Shown here piece after piece: positions 1 to 8,786 of a stretch of 45,188 bases of DNA. This stretch comes from a virus. A program made the translations under genes and the position numbers. The number at the start of each line of letters is the position of its first letter. Positions within the stretch are counted from its first letter, which is position 1. Where the stretch lies: positions 1 to 45,188 of IMG/VR virus record IMGVR_UViG_3300037508_001848, one strand, 5' to 3'. The notes under the pieces were generated by a model. The model ran no database searches. It saw only the letters and a list, made by a program, of their open reading frames with translations, and was not told where the DNA came from.

Positions 1-1
1 A

Positions 2-439
2 ACGACTAATACACCTACTCCAACAAAAACACCAACCCCGACACCTACTCCTCCTGGTTTTTGGATAATAGAAAATTACTCAGGTGAACAATTTATTGTT
101 GAGATTGAAGGAGTATCACCAACGTTAGATAAAGTTTATACATTTACATTTAGTGGTGATACACCTTATGCTTGTTACGCAGTTGTTAACACAAGTTATG
201 GTCCGATAGTTGATTATGCAATTTTTGAAGGAGGACCTTATGACGATTTCAATAATTGTACATCATATACTGGTACTCAAGTGAATACTTTCTATGAAAG
301 TGATATACCGGGTTTACCAGGTTGTTGTGAAAGTGGAACAACAGCAAATCCTCCTCGTCCACAGTATGCAACAACTTACGGTGTTGCAATTCAAATGAAT
401 GCAGTTGAACTTGGAGGATTCAATGGATTAAATAATTAA
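2..439 (+). CDS. C-terminal part of Thr/Pro-linked fibre-like protein (5' partial)
   Basis: The reading frame is open from base 2 to a TAA at 437-439; the start lies outside the window. About 17 residues of Thr/Pro repeat (TPTPTKTPTPTP type) lead into a domain of roughly 125 residues that begins GFWIIENYSGEQF, contains a Cys-Cys pair (PGCCESG) and ends NGLNN. The Thr/Pro linker is the same kind as in the giant plus-strand gene at the right edge, so this is probably the end of that gene or of a paralogue. I infer a surface-exposed fibre or adhesin tip. I recognise no family for the terminal domain. Confidence 0.7.
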   Translation, partial: TTNTPTPTKTPTPTPTPPGFWIIENYSGEQFIVEIEGVSPTLDKVYTFTFSGDTPYACYAVVNTSYGPIVDYAIFEGGPYDDFNNCTSYTGTQVNTFYESDIPGLPGCCESGTTANPPRPQYATTYGVAIQMNAVELGGFNGLNN

Positions 440-458
440 AAAAATTAAATTTAGAAAT

Positions 459-1679
459 ATGTCAGATTTAAAACCAATCGGAAGTGAAAAATTAACTGGT
501 CAAGATAAGATACAAAGAATTTTGGAGATTGCCAAATATAAAGAAGTAACCCCAAAAAATCTTAACGAAACGGCTAGTACAGAATTTTCAATCCCATTAG
601 CGGATGGCACCGAATATCAAATAGTCAAGGAAAAATTAGGTTATGTTATCAAGAAAAATATTTCAGAATCTGTTTCTGATTATTTGGAACCTATGAAAAA
701 TAGAAAATATTATTCTTCATATTCTCAAGCTTTGAAGAGACTTAATTTACTAGCTAAAGAAATTAACAGACTAAACGAAAATGAAGAAGGTGTTGAACTT
801 TTTGGTGAACAAAAAAAGTTTGTTTTAAAGACTCCTAAACCTGAAGTCGAAGTTGATGCTGTGGCAGCACCAGCTGCACCGCCAGCGGTACCTGCTCCTG
901 AATTACCAGCCCCTGAAATGGCGGCTGATATGGGTCCTGAAGACCAAAGTCCTGAAATGGGAGATGTTGAAATGGATGCTGAAATTTCATCACCTGAAGG
1001 AGAAATGGAAATGTCTGCTGACATGGAAACTGAACCATCAGATGAGATGGTTTCTTTCAAATCTATTCAGAAATTGACTGGTAAATTGACACAAAAAATC
1101 AGAGAGTTTGACAATCAAGATGGAATGACCTCTGAGGATATAAAATATGTAATTAACATGGTATTGTCATCACTCGATTTGAAAAATTTAAGTGATGAGG
1201 ATAAGGAAGATATCATGTCTAAATTCGAAGAAGCTGAAGAGAGAGGTGAGGATATGGGTATGGAAGATTCTGAAACTGAGGACATCACATCCGACACCGA
1301 AGTTGAAGATATTCAAGCAGACATGGATATTCCGGTTGACCAAGAAATGGGAGAGGGTCACGGTATGATTTTGAACAACGTTTTCAAAGAATCTAAAGTT
1401 GACAAAGTTTTGTCTAAATACTTTGAAGTTTCAAAAAAAGAAATTTTGGAGGAAAGAGAAAACAAAGTCAGAAGACAAAAAGAAAACAATGCTCGTCTAA
1501 AAGAAAAAATGAAAGGTATTGTTAAGTTTACTGAAACTGTTGAACAAGAATTAGCGTCGAAAAAATTTCTCGAAGAAAATTCAAAATTCACTTTGGTAGG
1601 TAAAACTAATAAGAAAAATTTGGTTTTTGAAAGTTCAGAAAAACAAGTAAAAATTACACCTGAGGGATTAGTAATATGA
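459..1679 (+). CDS. Acidic head-core-like protein of unknown function (406 aa)
   Basis: Three parts are visible. Residues 1-125 are a folded, lysine-rich region. Residues 130-310 are very acidic, with an Ala/Pro stretch (AAPAAPPAVPAPELPAPE) and many Met-Glu and Asp-Met pairs. The C-terminal 100 residues look like a charged coiled coil (EERENKVRRQKENNARLKEK). This composition resembles prohead core or scaffold proteins, and the later scaffold gene at 10653 has the same style, but no specific family is recognised. It starts 19 bases after the fibre fragment and overlaps the next gene by ATGA, so it heads a four-gene coupled series leading to the terminase. Calling it a core protein is inference from composition and place. 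Confidence 0.8.
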   Translation: MSDLKPIGSEKLTGQDKIQRILEIAKYKEVTPKNLNETASTEFSIPLADGTEYQIVKEKLGYVIKKNISESVSDYLEPMKNRKYYSSYSQALKRLNLLAKEINRLNENEEGVELFGEQKKFVLKTPKPEVEVDAVAAPAAPPAVPAPELPAPEMAADMGPEDQSPEMGDVEMDAEISSPEGEMEMSADMETEPSDEMVSFKSIQKLTGKLTQKIREFDNQDGMTSEDIKYVINMVLSSLDLKNLSDEDKEDIMSKFEEAEERGEDMGMEDSETEDITSDTEVEDIQADMDIPVDQEMGEGHGMILNNVFKESKVDKVLSKYFEVSKKEILEERENKVRRQKENNARLKEKMKGIVKFTETVEQELASKKFLEENSKFTLVGKTNKKNLVFESSEKQVKITPEGLVI

Positions 1680-2071
1680 GTTATTTAATTTTTGTGAATG
1701 GTCTTGGACCTAACTACAAAGGTGATAATATTTACGAATTTATTTTTTCTGATGATATAGATGTTTGGGGAGAATCTTGGGAAAGTAAACCTTCTAATGG
1801 ATATCCAAGTCCTCCTGAACTAAATAAAATTAAAAAAGTTGGAGTTTTGAGGAATACCGATATTAAGTTGGAATTAATTCAAAACTCCGATTTTTTTTGT
1901 ATGATAGACGCAATGGATGATGTTGTGTCTTTAGCTTGGGAGCCAGATGAAGTTAGAGGACAAAAGAGATTGGTCTTCAGATTTGGTGAGGATGAACAAA
2001 AAATCAAAGATAAATTATACGAAAGAGATTTAATTCTCGAATTTGAAAAAAAAGTAGTTTATGAAAAATAA
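1676..2071 (+). CDS. Hypothetical protein, 131 aa, in terminase-upstream operon
   Basis: The start overlaps the stop of the gene before it in an ATGA arrangement, which supports both the start and translational coupling. The protein begins MSYLIFVNGLGPNYKG, has a mixed alpha/beta look with several Trp residues (DVWGESWESKP), and ends in a charged helix. No signal peptide or membrane segment is visible, and I do not recognise a family. Its place between acidic head-core-like genes and the terminase suggests a virion or head-assembly role, but nothing in the sequence proves that. Confidence 0.75.
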   Translation: MSYLIFVNGLGPNYKGDNIYEFIFSDDIDVWGESWESKPSNGYPSPPELNKIKKVGVLRNTDIKLELIQNSDFFCMIDAMDDVVSLAWEPDEVRGQKRLVFRFGEDEQKIKDKLYERDLILEFEKKVVYEK

Positions 2072-2867
2072 TATAAAGGCACTTGAGTTAGTAGAAAAAG
2101 GATTATCATCAAAATTAGTTTCTAAGCTTACAGAGAACCAAATTAGTTCTTTACATAAGAAATTAGTTTCTGAAATTACTATGGTTTCAAAAGATGACTC
2201 TACAACTATGCAAAGATTAAAAAATGAGAAAAAACCTTTTGAGGTCTATGAAGATGAAACTGATGATGTTACTGACCAAAATGCTTTAGGTGCCGACGCA
2301 CTTCAAAATCTTACAGGTCAAGAAGCTCCTCATGATGCTAATGATATGGCACCTGATGGAATGGATGACGATTCTGACAATAATAGAAAAATGATGGGTA
2401 TGTCGGAAGGTAAAAAGAAACAAAAAACAAATCCATGGGCAATTTGTACCGCACAGTTAGGTAAAGAGTTCGGAACTACAGAAAGACATTTGTGGAGTGC
2501 AAAAGAAACCAACAAGTATGAGAGATGTGTTAAAGACGTAAAAAAATCTTTGAAAGAAGGAAAAAATCCTATATCTTTATTTTTGGAAAACGAAATTTTG
2601 AAAATTGTTGAAAAACATTTACCACCAAAAATAACAAAAGGAGAAATTATGAAATATCTTTCTGAAGGACCAACAACCGCACCAACAAAACCCGGTACTA
2701 AAGAAAAACCTGGTACAAAAGAAAAACCTGGTAAAACTGAAAGACCAATGAGACCAGGAAAAAACCCGCACCCAGGCGAAAAAGAAGCCCCAAGGGCTAA
2801 GAAAGTTAATCCCGAAGAGGCGAAGGATAAAGTAATCAAAACAATAATGAATCTTTTAAAAAAATGA
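2061..2867 (+). CDS. Hypothetical basic/acidic protein with NPWAICTAQ motif (268 aa)
   Basis: It overlaps the preceding gene by 11 bases and the following gene by ATGA. The N-terminal third is helical, followed by an acidic segment rich in Asp-Met. Around residue 120 comes a compact motif (NPWAICTAQLGKEFG, then KYERCVKDVKKSL) with two cysteines. A helix (ENEILKIVEKHL) and a Lys/Pro tail with imperfect six-residue KPGTKE repeats follow. From memory, similar short Cys-containing NPWA modules recur in uncharacterised proteins of environmental T4-like phages; I cannot name a family. It is probably a minor head or core protein, judged by place only. Confidence 0.78.
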   Translation: MKNNIKALELVEKGLSSKLVSKLTENQISSLHKKLVSEITMVSKDDSTTMQRLKNEKKPFEVYEDETDDVTDQNALGADALQNLTGQEAPHDANDMAPDGMDDDSDNNRKMMGMSEGKKKQKTNPWAICTAQLGKEFGTTERHLWSAKETNKYERCVKDVKKSLKEGKNPISLFLENEILKIVEKHLPPKITKGEIMKYLSEGPTTAPTKPGTKEKPGTKEKPGKTERPMRPGKNPHPGEKEAPRAKKVNPEEAKDKVIKTIMNLLKK

Positions 2868-4144
2868 AAAAAATAGTTAGAGAACAAATAGATTACGGTG
2901 ACTATCCTGAGAGGATGGACCCAAAACTTGAAAAAAAGTTAAAAAGTCCAGAAAGTCTTTATGCATCCAATCCTGCTTTCAGAAAAGGAGAAAAAGATGT
3001 ATCAAGAATTGCAAGCTCAAGATTTAAAAAAGTTGTCGACAAATTGAGACAAGCCAGAGGTCTTGAAAGAATTACTCCAAATATGATGCAACAAATTTAT
3101 ATGGAGGAAATGAGTAAAGTCCCAATGGTAATGAGAATTGAGGGTCAACACAGACAAGCGTTGGAAGAACTTGCAAAAAAAGTATCTTTAGAAGAGACTG
3201 AGGTACCTGAAGGATGGTATCAAATAGAAGCATTATTGAACAGAGAACCAATTGATGTATCCAATTTCAGATATGAACCTGAAGAAAAAGAAGATGAGGA
3301 CGAGGAGGAAAAAGAGGAACCTGAAATGCCATCATTCGATGTTGAGGATTTAACTGATGCGGAACAACTTGAACTGGAAAAACATAAAAGAAATCTTATA
3401 AATGCAATCGTTCAAGGAGCGGCAAAAAAGGGACATTATTTGTTTCAAAAACCTGAAGTTAAAGCAGAACTCGATAGAATTGATAGTCGACTTTATCCAG
3501 CTTATTTAGGTATCATGGCAATTAACGATTTTCTTTATTTCAGTATGGAACAGATGATAGAGCAAATGTCTCAAACAGGACAAGGGGTTGCTGGAAAAGT
3601 TGAATTGGATGATGCTGATGACGATGGAGGAGGTGAAGGAGAAGAAAAACCTGACACAAAAATAATTGCCGAAGGTATTATTTTCCCAATTCTAACCCAT
3701 GAAATCATAAAGGGGATAAAAGCTGCAAACGCACGTTTCGGTCTTCCTTCAGAACCTAGTATGAGAGAGAAAGTAAAATCACAGGTAGACATCTTATCAA
3801 ATGAACCAATGCAATTACGTATTGGTCCTGAAGTTACTGAAATGATTAGAGTAGCTCTCCCTGATGAAATGTTTGACCCTTCGAATAAAGGGTTAATAAA
3901 CTGGTTCGAAATAGAACTATACCAAATTCCTGCACAAGAATTTTTAGAAATAATCGGAAATGCAATTTCAAACGATGAAGCTAAAAATAAAAAAGCCACT
4001 CAGAGGTTTGAAGAACTTATGAGAAGAGCTATGGAATTGAAAAGGGAATACGAAGAGTATCAAGAAGAAGAGGGTGAAAGTGGAGATGAAGATGATGAGT
4101 TGGACGATTTCTTGGGCAGTTTGGGTATATCTAGACCCAAATAA
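2864..4144 (+). CDS. Acidic structural-type protein upstream of terminase (426 aa)
   Basis: The ATG overlaps the previous stop, and the stop lies six bases before the terminase start. The protein opens with a short basic helix (MKKIVREQIDYGDYPE), has an acidic linker near residues 140-160 (KEDEDEEEKEEPE), a second acidic Gly-rich linker near 245-265, and ends in an acidic tail. The parts between look folded and helical. Its position just before terL is where the small terminase or a head protein might sit, but at 426 aa and without a helix-turn-helix it does not look like a small terminase. No family is recognised. Confidence 0.8.
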   Translation: MKKIVREQIDYGDYPERMDPKLEKKLKSPESLYASNPAFRKGEKDVSRIASSRFKKVVDKLRQARGLERITPNMMQQIYMEEMSKVPMVMRIEGQHRQALEELAKKVSLEETEVPEGWYQIEALLNREPIDVSNFRYEPEEKEDEDEEEKEEPEMPSFDVEDLTDAEQLELEKHKRNLINAIVQGAAKKGHYLFQKPEVKAELDRIDSRLYPAYLGIMAINDFLYFSMEQMIEQMSQTGQGVAGKVELDDADDDGGGEGEEKPDTKIIAEGIIFPILTHEIIKGIKAANARFGLPSEPSMREKVKSQVDILSNEPMQLRIGPEVTEMIRVALPDEMFDPSNKGLINWFEIELYQIPAQEFLEIIGNAISNDEAKNKKATQRFEELMRRAMELKREYEEYQEEEGESGDEDDELDDFLGSLGISRPK

Positions 4145-4150
4145 TTTTCT

Positions 4151-5911
4151 GTGACCAAAGAACAATTAATTATAGAAGTTACAAAGTGCATGAGGAATAC
4201 TCCTTATGCACTTCGTACATATTTGCAAACTTACGATAATACTGTTTCTAAGTATGTTCCGTTGGATTTATTTCCTGACCAAATCAAGTTGATTGAGGAT
4301 TACGATAGTTGCAATGAAAATATCGCCTTAAAATATAGACAAGCGGGTGTTACTACGGTAACCGCTGCTTGGGCATCAAAAAAGTTAGTTTTTGCAAAAA
4401 AACAAAAACCTGAGAAAATTCTAATTATTGCCAACAAGCTCGATACCTCAGTTGAAATGGCTAATAAAATTCGTGGTTTCACTGAACAATGGCCCGCTTG
4501 GGTTGGAGTTGGTTTCTCCGCAGAAAAAAATTCCCAAAGGCATTTCAAACTTACCAATGATTGTGAAGTAAAAGCGGTAGCGACATCAAAAGACGCACTT
4601 AGAGGTTATACACCTACTATTCTTATTTTCGATGAGGCTGCGTTCATCGAAGCCGACAATGATTTCTGGTCTGCTTGTATGGCTTCCCTTTCTACAGGTG
4701 GTAAAGTAATTGTTGTTTCAACTCCAAATGGTTATGACCCAATTTATTATGAAATATACGACCAAGCTCTTAGAGGAATGAATGATTTTAAAATCTCCGA
4801 GATGTATTGGTTCAAAGACCCAAGATATACGAGAGATTTATTCATGGTCAAAACGAATGATTTAGTACATTATTTGTTGAACCGTGAAGAATACAAAGCT
4901 GAAGATATAGTTGATTTATCAGTAGAAAACCCATACGAAAGAGACCATGAAATAACAAAAGAATATATTTCAAAAGGTTACAAACCCTGTTCGTCTTGGT
5001 TCGAGAGTATGGTTAAAAAATTGAAGTATGATAGAAGAAAGGTGGCACAGGAGTTGGAGTGTAATTTCTTGGGTTCAGGAGACAATGTCTTTGACTCCGA
5101 TTTACTTTTGAACATATCAAAAAATCAACTCAGAGACCCTTCAGCAAAACTAATGGGTGGTGCTTTATGGATATTCAAAGAGCCCGAAAACAACCATAAG
5201 TATGTTATGGGATTAGACGTATCCAGAGGAGATTCTGAAGATTTCTCAAGTATACAAATTATTGATTTTGATGAAAGAGAGCAGGTATTAGAATATGTCG
5301 GGAAAGTACCTCCCGATGTCTTAGCTGAAATTGCCTTCAAATGGGGTTCAATGTACAACGCATATTGTGTAATTGATATAACAGGAGGTATGGGAGTTTC
5401 ATCCGCAAGAAAACTTCAGGAAATGAATTACGAATTTGGTCTTTATGTAGACAATGTGGACCCAAACAAAAAATGGAAGTGGGACCCAAAGGCAAATGAA
5501 AAAATACCGGGTATTAATTTCAATAATAAAAGGGTACAAATAATTGCTTCATTTGAAGAAGCGATACGACACGGATTTAAAATTTATTCTCATAGGACTT
5601 ATAATGAGATGAATACTTTTGTTTACATTAATGGTAGACCTGACCATCAGAAAGGTCAGCATGACGACTGTATTATGGGACTTTCGATGGCAATTTATGT
5701 CGCGGAGAAATCATTCCAGTCTTTACAAAAGGTTGTAAATCATACTAAGGCGATGTTAAATTCTTGGACAAGTATCTCACACGAAAATAAAAATACATCT
5801 GAATTTTTCAATCCAATGGTCCCTCAGATGGGTAGACAAAATGGATACAATTTCGGTGCACCTACTAAAGGTGACTACCAAAAATATGGATGGTTATTTG
5901 GTGTAAAATAA
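4151..5911 (+). CDS. terL: Terminase large subunit (gp17-like)
   Basis: This is the ATPase-nuclease motor that packages DNA into the prohead. The ATPase half shows a deviant Walker A (KYRQAGVTT, residues 61-69; the usual G-K-T is G-V-T), Walker B with the catalytic Glu (LIFDEAAFIE, 158-167) and the coupling motif VVSTPNG (188-194). The RNase H-like nuclease half shows acidic residues at GLDVSRGD (354-361), VIDITGG (407-413) and GQHDDC (502-507). Its 586 aa is close to T4 gp17. The only start that fits the spacing is a GTG, six bases after the upstream stop. No Shine-Dalgarno sequence is visible. It is followed directly by the portal gene, as in T4-like phages. Confidence 0.95.
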   Translation: MTKEQLIIEVTKCMRNTPYALRTYLQTYDNTVSKYVPLDLFPDQIKLIEDYDSCNENIALKYRQAGVTTVTAAWASKKLVFAKKQKPEKILIIANKLDTSVEMANKIRGFTEQWPAWVGVGFSAEKNSQRHFKLTNDCEVKAVATSKDALRGYTPTILIFDEAAFIEADNDFWSACMASLSTGGKVIVVSTPNGYDPIYYEIYDQALRGMNDFKISEMYWFKDPRYTRDLFMVKTNDLVHYLLNREEYKAEDIVDLSVENPYERDHEITKEYISKGYKPCSSWFESMVKKLKYDRRKVAQELECNFLGSGDNVFDSDLLLNISKNQLRDPSAKLMGGALWIFKEPENNHKYVMGLDVSRGDSEDFSSIQIIDFDEREQVLEYVGKVPPDVLAEIAFKWGSMYNAYCVIDITGGMGVSSARKLQEMNYEFGLYVDNVDPNKKWKWDPKANEKIPGINFNNKRVQIIASFEEAIRHGFKIYSHRTYNEMNTFVYINGRPDHQKGQHDDCIMGLSMAIYVAEKSFQSLQKVVNHTKAMLNSWTSISHENKNTSEFFNPMVPQMGRQNGYNFGAPTKGDYQKYGWLFGVK

Positions 5912-5912
5912 C

Positions 5913-5919
5913 TATTTAT
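5913..5919 (+). promoter_or_regulatory. TATTTAT element before portal gene
   Basis: The heptamer lies 29 bases before the portal ATG in a 37-base gap. It is one of a recurring set on both strands; promoter function is inferred. Confidence 0.4.
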
Positions 5920-5948
5920 ATTATTAGGGTATAAAGTAAAATTGTAAA

Positions 5949-7784
5949 ATGAGTGAGCAGAATTTAACGGTATGGCAGAGACTTTCCAAAACATTTGGTC
6001 CTAATTCTTTACTGAACCAAGACTATCCAACTTATAAGTTTGATAAAACTGAGTTGTTAAGAACAAAGAATAGAGATGAATATGAAAGAGAGAAACTTCA
6101 AGCACAACAAAGTTATTATCTTGCAAATCAATGGGCTAAGGTAGAAAATAACCTTTATTCTCAGGCAATTTACTACGAACCATCAAGATTATCTGCTCAG
6201 TATGATTATGAATCAATGGAGTATACTCCTGAGATTTCAGCTGCGTTAGATATCTATGCCGAGGAGTCAACAACACCCAACGAAGATGGGTTTATTTTAC
6301 AAATTTATTCTGAGTCAAAAAGGATAAAGGGTGTATTAGCTGACCTATTCAACAACGCCTTGGACATTAACACCAACCTTCCAATGTGGACAAGAAATAC
6401 TTGTAAATACGGTGACAATTTTGTTTATTTAAAGTTGGACCCTGAAAAAGGAGTGGTTGGGTGTCAACAACTTCCGACAATTGAAATAGAGAGACGAGAA
6501 GTTGGTGTCAGTCAAAAAATTACTGTTGAGCCAGAAAAACCTGAGGATAGAAAAGCACTTCATTTTGATTGGAAGAATAAAAATATGACTTTTCAATCTT
6601 GGGAAATTGCTCACTTTAGATTATTAGGCGATGACAGAAGATTACCTTACGGTACATCTATGTTAGAAAAAGCAAGAAGGATTTGGAAACAACTTCTTTT
6701 GTCCGAGGATGCGATGTTAATTTATAGAACTTCAAGAGCGCCAGAAAGAAGAATTTTCAAGGTATTTGTTGGAAACATGAACGATGATGATGTTGAAGCA
6801 TATGTACAACGTGTTGCGAATAAGTTTAAGAGAGAACAAATTGTGGACAGTAAAACAGGTCAAGTTGATATGAGATTTAATCAAATGGCTGTTGACCAAG
6901 ATTATTTCGTACCGGTACGTGACCCAGCAGCACCAAGTCCAATTGATACATTAGCTGGGGCTCAAAATTTATCTGAAATTGCGGATATAGAATACATTCA
7001 AAAGAAACTATTAACGGCTTTACGTGTTCCAAAAGCATTTTTGGGATTTGAAGAAGTAGTTGGTGATGGTAAAAATTTATCATTACAAGATATTCGTTTC
7101 GCACGAACTATCAACAGAATTCAAAGGAGTATGTTACAGGAAATGAATAAGATTGCAATTATTCATTTATTCCTTTTGGGTTTTGAGGACGAACTTGATA
7201 ATTTTACTTTAGGTTTAACAAACCCTTCAACACAGGCGGACCTGTTGAAAATCGATGTTTGGAAAGAAAAAGTTCTATTATATAAAGACTTGGTTGCAGA
7301 CCCAGGAAACGGAATCCAGGCAACATCTTCTACTTGGGCTAAAAAACACATTTTTGGTTGGTCTGATGATGAGGTAAAACTCGATTTACAACAACAAAGA
7401 ATTGAAAGAGCGGTCGGAGAAGAATTAAAGGCAACTCCTACCGTAATAACTAAGACAGGGGTATTCGACAATATTGACAAACTTTACGGTTCCTCAACTG
7501 GTGGAACAAAATCGAGTGAGGCTTCCACGACACCAGGAGGTGAGGAAGTATTGGGTGGATTACCAAGTGCTGGTGGAGAGGAAACTTTACCAGCTGAAGC
7601 ACCAACAGCACCCGAAGAACCAGCACCAGCTGAAGCGGCAGTAACACCTGAGTCAAAGAACAAAGATATGAATATTTTGATTGAAAATGATTTGATTGAA
7701 GGTAAACAAATCATTGAACTTGGTGGTGCACAAGAATCTTTAGGAAAAATTTCTGAAGAACTAGACAAGTTATTGAACTCCTAA
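5949..7784 (+). CDS. 20: Portal vertex protein (gp20-like)
   Basis: This forms the dodecameric ring through which DNA enters and to which the neck attaches. The T4 gp20 signature region is visible (YESMEYTPEISAALDIYAEE, about residues 86-105), as are the downstream core GTSMLEKARRIWKQL and the FRTINRIQ-like helix (RFARTINRIQRSM). The last 100 residues are an Ala/Pro/Glu-rich tail followed by a short helix with several I/L-x-E sites (NILIENDLIEGKQIIE) that could suit the prohead protease. It lies 37 bases after terL, with a TATTTAT element at 5913-5919 in the gap. The length of 611 aa is longer than T4 gp20 because of the tail. Confidence 0.93.
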   Translation: MSEQNLTVWQRLSKTFGPNSLLNQDYPTYKFDKTELLRTKNRDEYEREKLQAQQSYYLANQWAKVENNLYSQAIYYEPSRLSAQYDYESMEYTPEISAALDIYAEESTTPNEDGFILQIYSESKRIKGVLADLFNNALDINTNLPMWTRNTCKYGDNFVYLKLDPEKGVVGCQQLPTIEIERREVGVSQKITVEPEKPEDRKALHFDWKNKNMTFQSWEIAHFRLLGDDRRLPYGTSMLEKARRIWKQLLLSEDAMLIYRTSRAPERRIFKVFVGNMNDDDVEAYVQRVANKFKREQIVDSKTGQVDMRFNQMAVDQDYFVPVRDPAAPSPIDTLAGAQNLSEIADIEYIQKKLLTALRVPKAFLGFEEVVGDGKNLSLQDIRFARTINRIQRSMLQEMNKIAIIHLFLLGFEDELDNFTLGLTNPSTQADLLKIDVWKEKVLLYKDLVADPGNGIQATSSTWAKKHIFGWSDDEVKLDLQQQRIERAVGEELKATPTVITKTGVFDNIDKLYGSSTGGTKSSEASTTPGGEEVLGGLPSAGGEETLPAEAPTAPEEPAPAEAAVTPESKNKDMNILIENDLIEGKQIIELGGAQESLGKISEELDKLLNS

Positions 7785-7791
7785 TATTTAT
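7785..7791 (+). promoter_or_regulatory. TATTTAT element before 232-aa gene
   Basis: The heptamer starts at the portal stop codon and lies 18 bases before the next ATG. Same recurring motif. Confidence 0.4.
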
Positions 7792-7809
7792 TTACAAATA
7801 AATCACACA

Positions 7810-8508
7810 ATGACTTTCGGCCTAGTAAAATCAACAATTGAGTCAAACTTATTGGATTCGTATAAAAACGAAAAAGAGTTCAAAAAAACTCTCAGAGAAT
7901 TCAAAGAAAATGTTTTGAATAATAAACAAGTTTCAAAACTTTATTCAGTATACGACCAACTTTCTCAACCTCAAGGTTTAAATCAAGTTGATGCCGAAAA
8001 TTATTTGAATGAGGGGTTGAATTTGATTGAAAAAATTCTTCCATCGGTAAAGATGCCTTCATCAACAAAAAAATCAGAAAACAATCTTTATTCGGACATT
8101 GATACATTGGTTTACACAAACAAATTGAATTTGAAAGAAAGAATTCAATCAAGAAAAAATATTTTGAATGTTCTGATGAGTGAACCAAAAAAGATTACTG
8201 AGGGAATAAAAATTCCTGTTAGTTCAATGGTTAAAATTGCTAATTTAACTCTCGAAAACTATATCAAAGACATGGACTCAGAGAGTAAAAAAATATTCAT
8301 TGATGTAATCAAGGGAGATAAAGAAAATATGGAAAAAGATTACTCTACCTTGAAAGAAGGCACAATTGACAAATTGAAAACTTTGTTCACTGAGTCTGAA
8401 GAGGGTGAAATCAAATCCAAAATCTCTGAGACTATTGAAAAACTACAAAAAGAAGAATTCACTCAGATTAATTACGTGAAATTAATTTCTTTGAAAAACG
8501 GGTTATAA
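7810..8508 (+). CDS. Helical hypothetical protein between portal and protease (232 aa)
   Basis: The protein is almost entirely charged alpha-helix with likely coiled coils (KNEKEFKKTLREFKENVL near the start, SKISETIEKLQKEEF near the end). It has no membrane segment and no catalytic motif that I recognise. In T4 the genes between portal (20) and protease (21) are the prohead core genes 67 and 68, so by place this may be a core protein. That is inference from gene order. The gap before it carries TATTTAT at 7785-7791. Its last six bases overlap the convergent bS21 gene. Confidence 0.8.
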   Translation: MTFGLVKSTIESNLLDSYKNEKEFKKTLREFKENVLNNKQVSKLYSVYDQLSQPQGLNQVDAENYLNEGLNLIEKILPSVKMPSSTKKSENNLYSDIDTLVYTNKLNLKERIQSRKNILNVLMSEPKKITEGIKIPVSSMVKIANLTLENYIKDMDSESKKIFIDVIKGDKENMEKDYSTLKEGTIDKLKTLFTESEEGEIKSKISETIEKLQKEEFTQINYVKLISLKNGL

Positions 8509-8691
8509 TCCGTTCCTTTTTTTCTGAACGTAAATTGCTTTGAGAATTTTTTTCCTTGACTTTACAGATTTCTTTTCAAATTCTTTTCTTTCGTTTAGAA
8601 TTTGATTTTGTTTTGTTTTGATGACTTTGTTTTTGAGAATTTTTAAAGACTTCTCTAAGTTGTCATTATTTTTTACTTCTATAATTAACAT
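8503..8691 (-). CDS. rpsU: Ribosomal protein bS21, Bacteroidota-like
   Basis: The 62-residue basic protein begins MLIIEVKNNDNLEKSLK and continues with RKEFEKKSVKSRKKILKAIY and a KKRNG end. This matches the layout of small-subunit protein bS21 as I know it from Bacteroidota (MLII-VK start, central R-x-x-F-x-K-x-S, then K-K-A-x-Y-x-Q-x-R). bS21 sits near the anti-Shine-Dalgarno end of 16S rRNA and affects initiation. It is the only minus-strand gene inside the portal-to-capsid block and converges on its neighbour with a six-base overlap. An ATAAATA (TATTTAT on the coding strand) lies nine bases before the ATG. There is no Shine-Dalgarno sequence. Identification rests on pattern memory, not an alignment. 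Confidence 0.8.
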   Translation of the reverse strand: MLIIEVKNNDNLEKSLKILKNKVIKTKQNQILNERKEFEKKSVKSRKKILKAIYVQKKRNGL

Positions 8692-8700
8692 AATTCTAAA

Positions 8701-8707
8701 ATAAATA
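8701..8707 (-). promoter_or_regulatory. TATTTAT element before bS21 gene
   Basis: Reads ATAAATA on the plus strand, 9 bases upstream of the bS21 start. The context on the coding strand is GTATATTTATT, almost the same as before the protease gene. Confidence 0.45.
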
Positions 8708-8786
8708 TACTAATTGTTTTCATTTTTGACAATGAAACAACTTACTCTTATTTTTAACAAAAATAAACATAGTAATATGAACAAAA

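Noticed and set aside
2330-2887. 185-aa minus-strand open frame
   Set aside because: It mirrors the Lys/Pro-rich coding sequence of the 268-aa gene; Phe/Pro/Gly-rich with no coding logic, and the plus-strand genes around it are tightly coupled.
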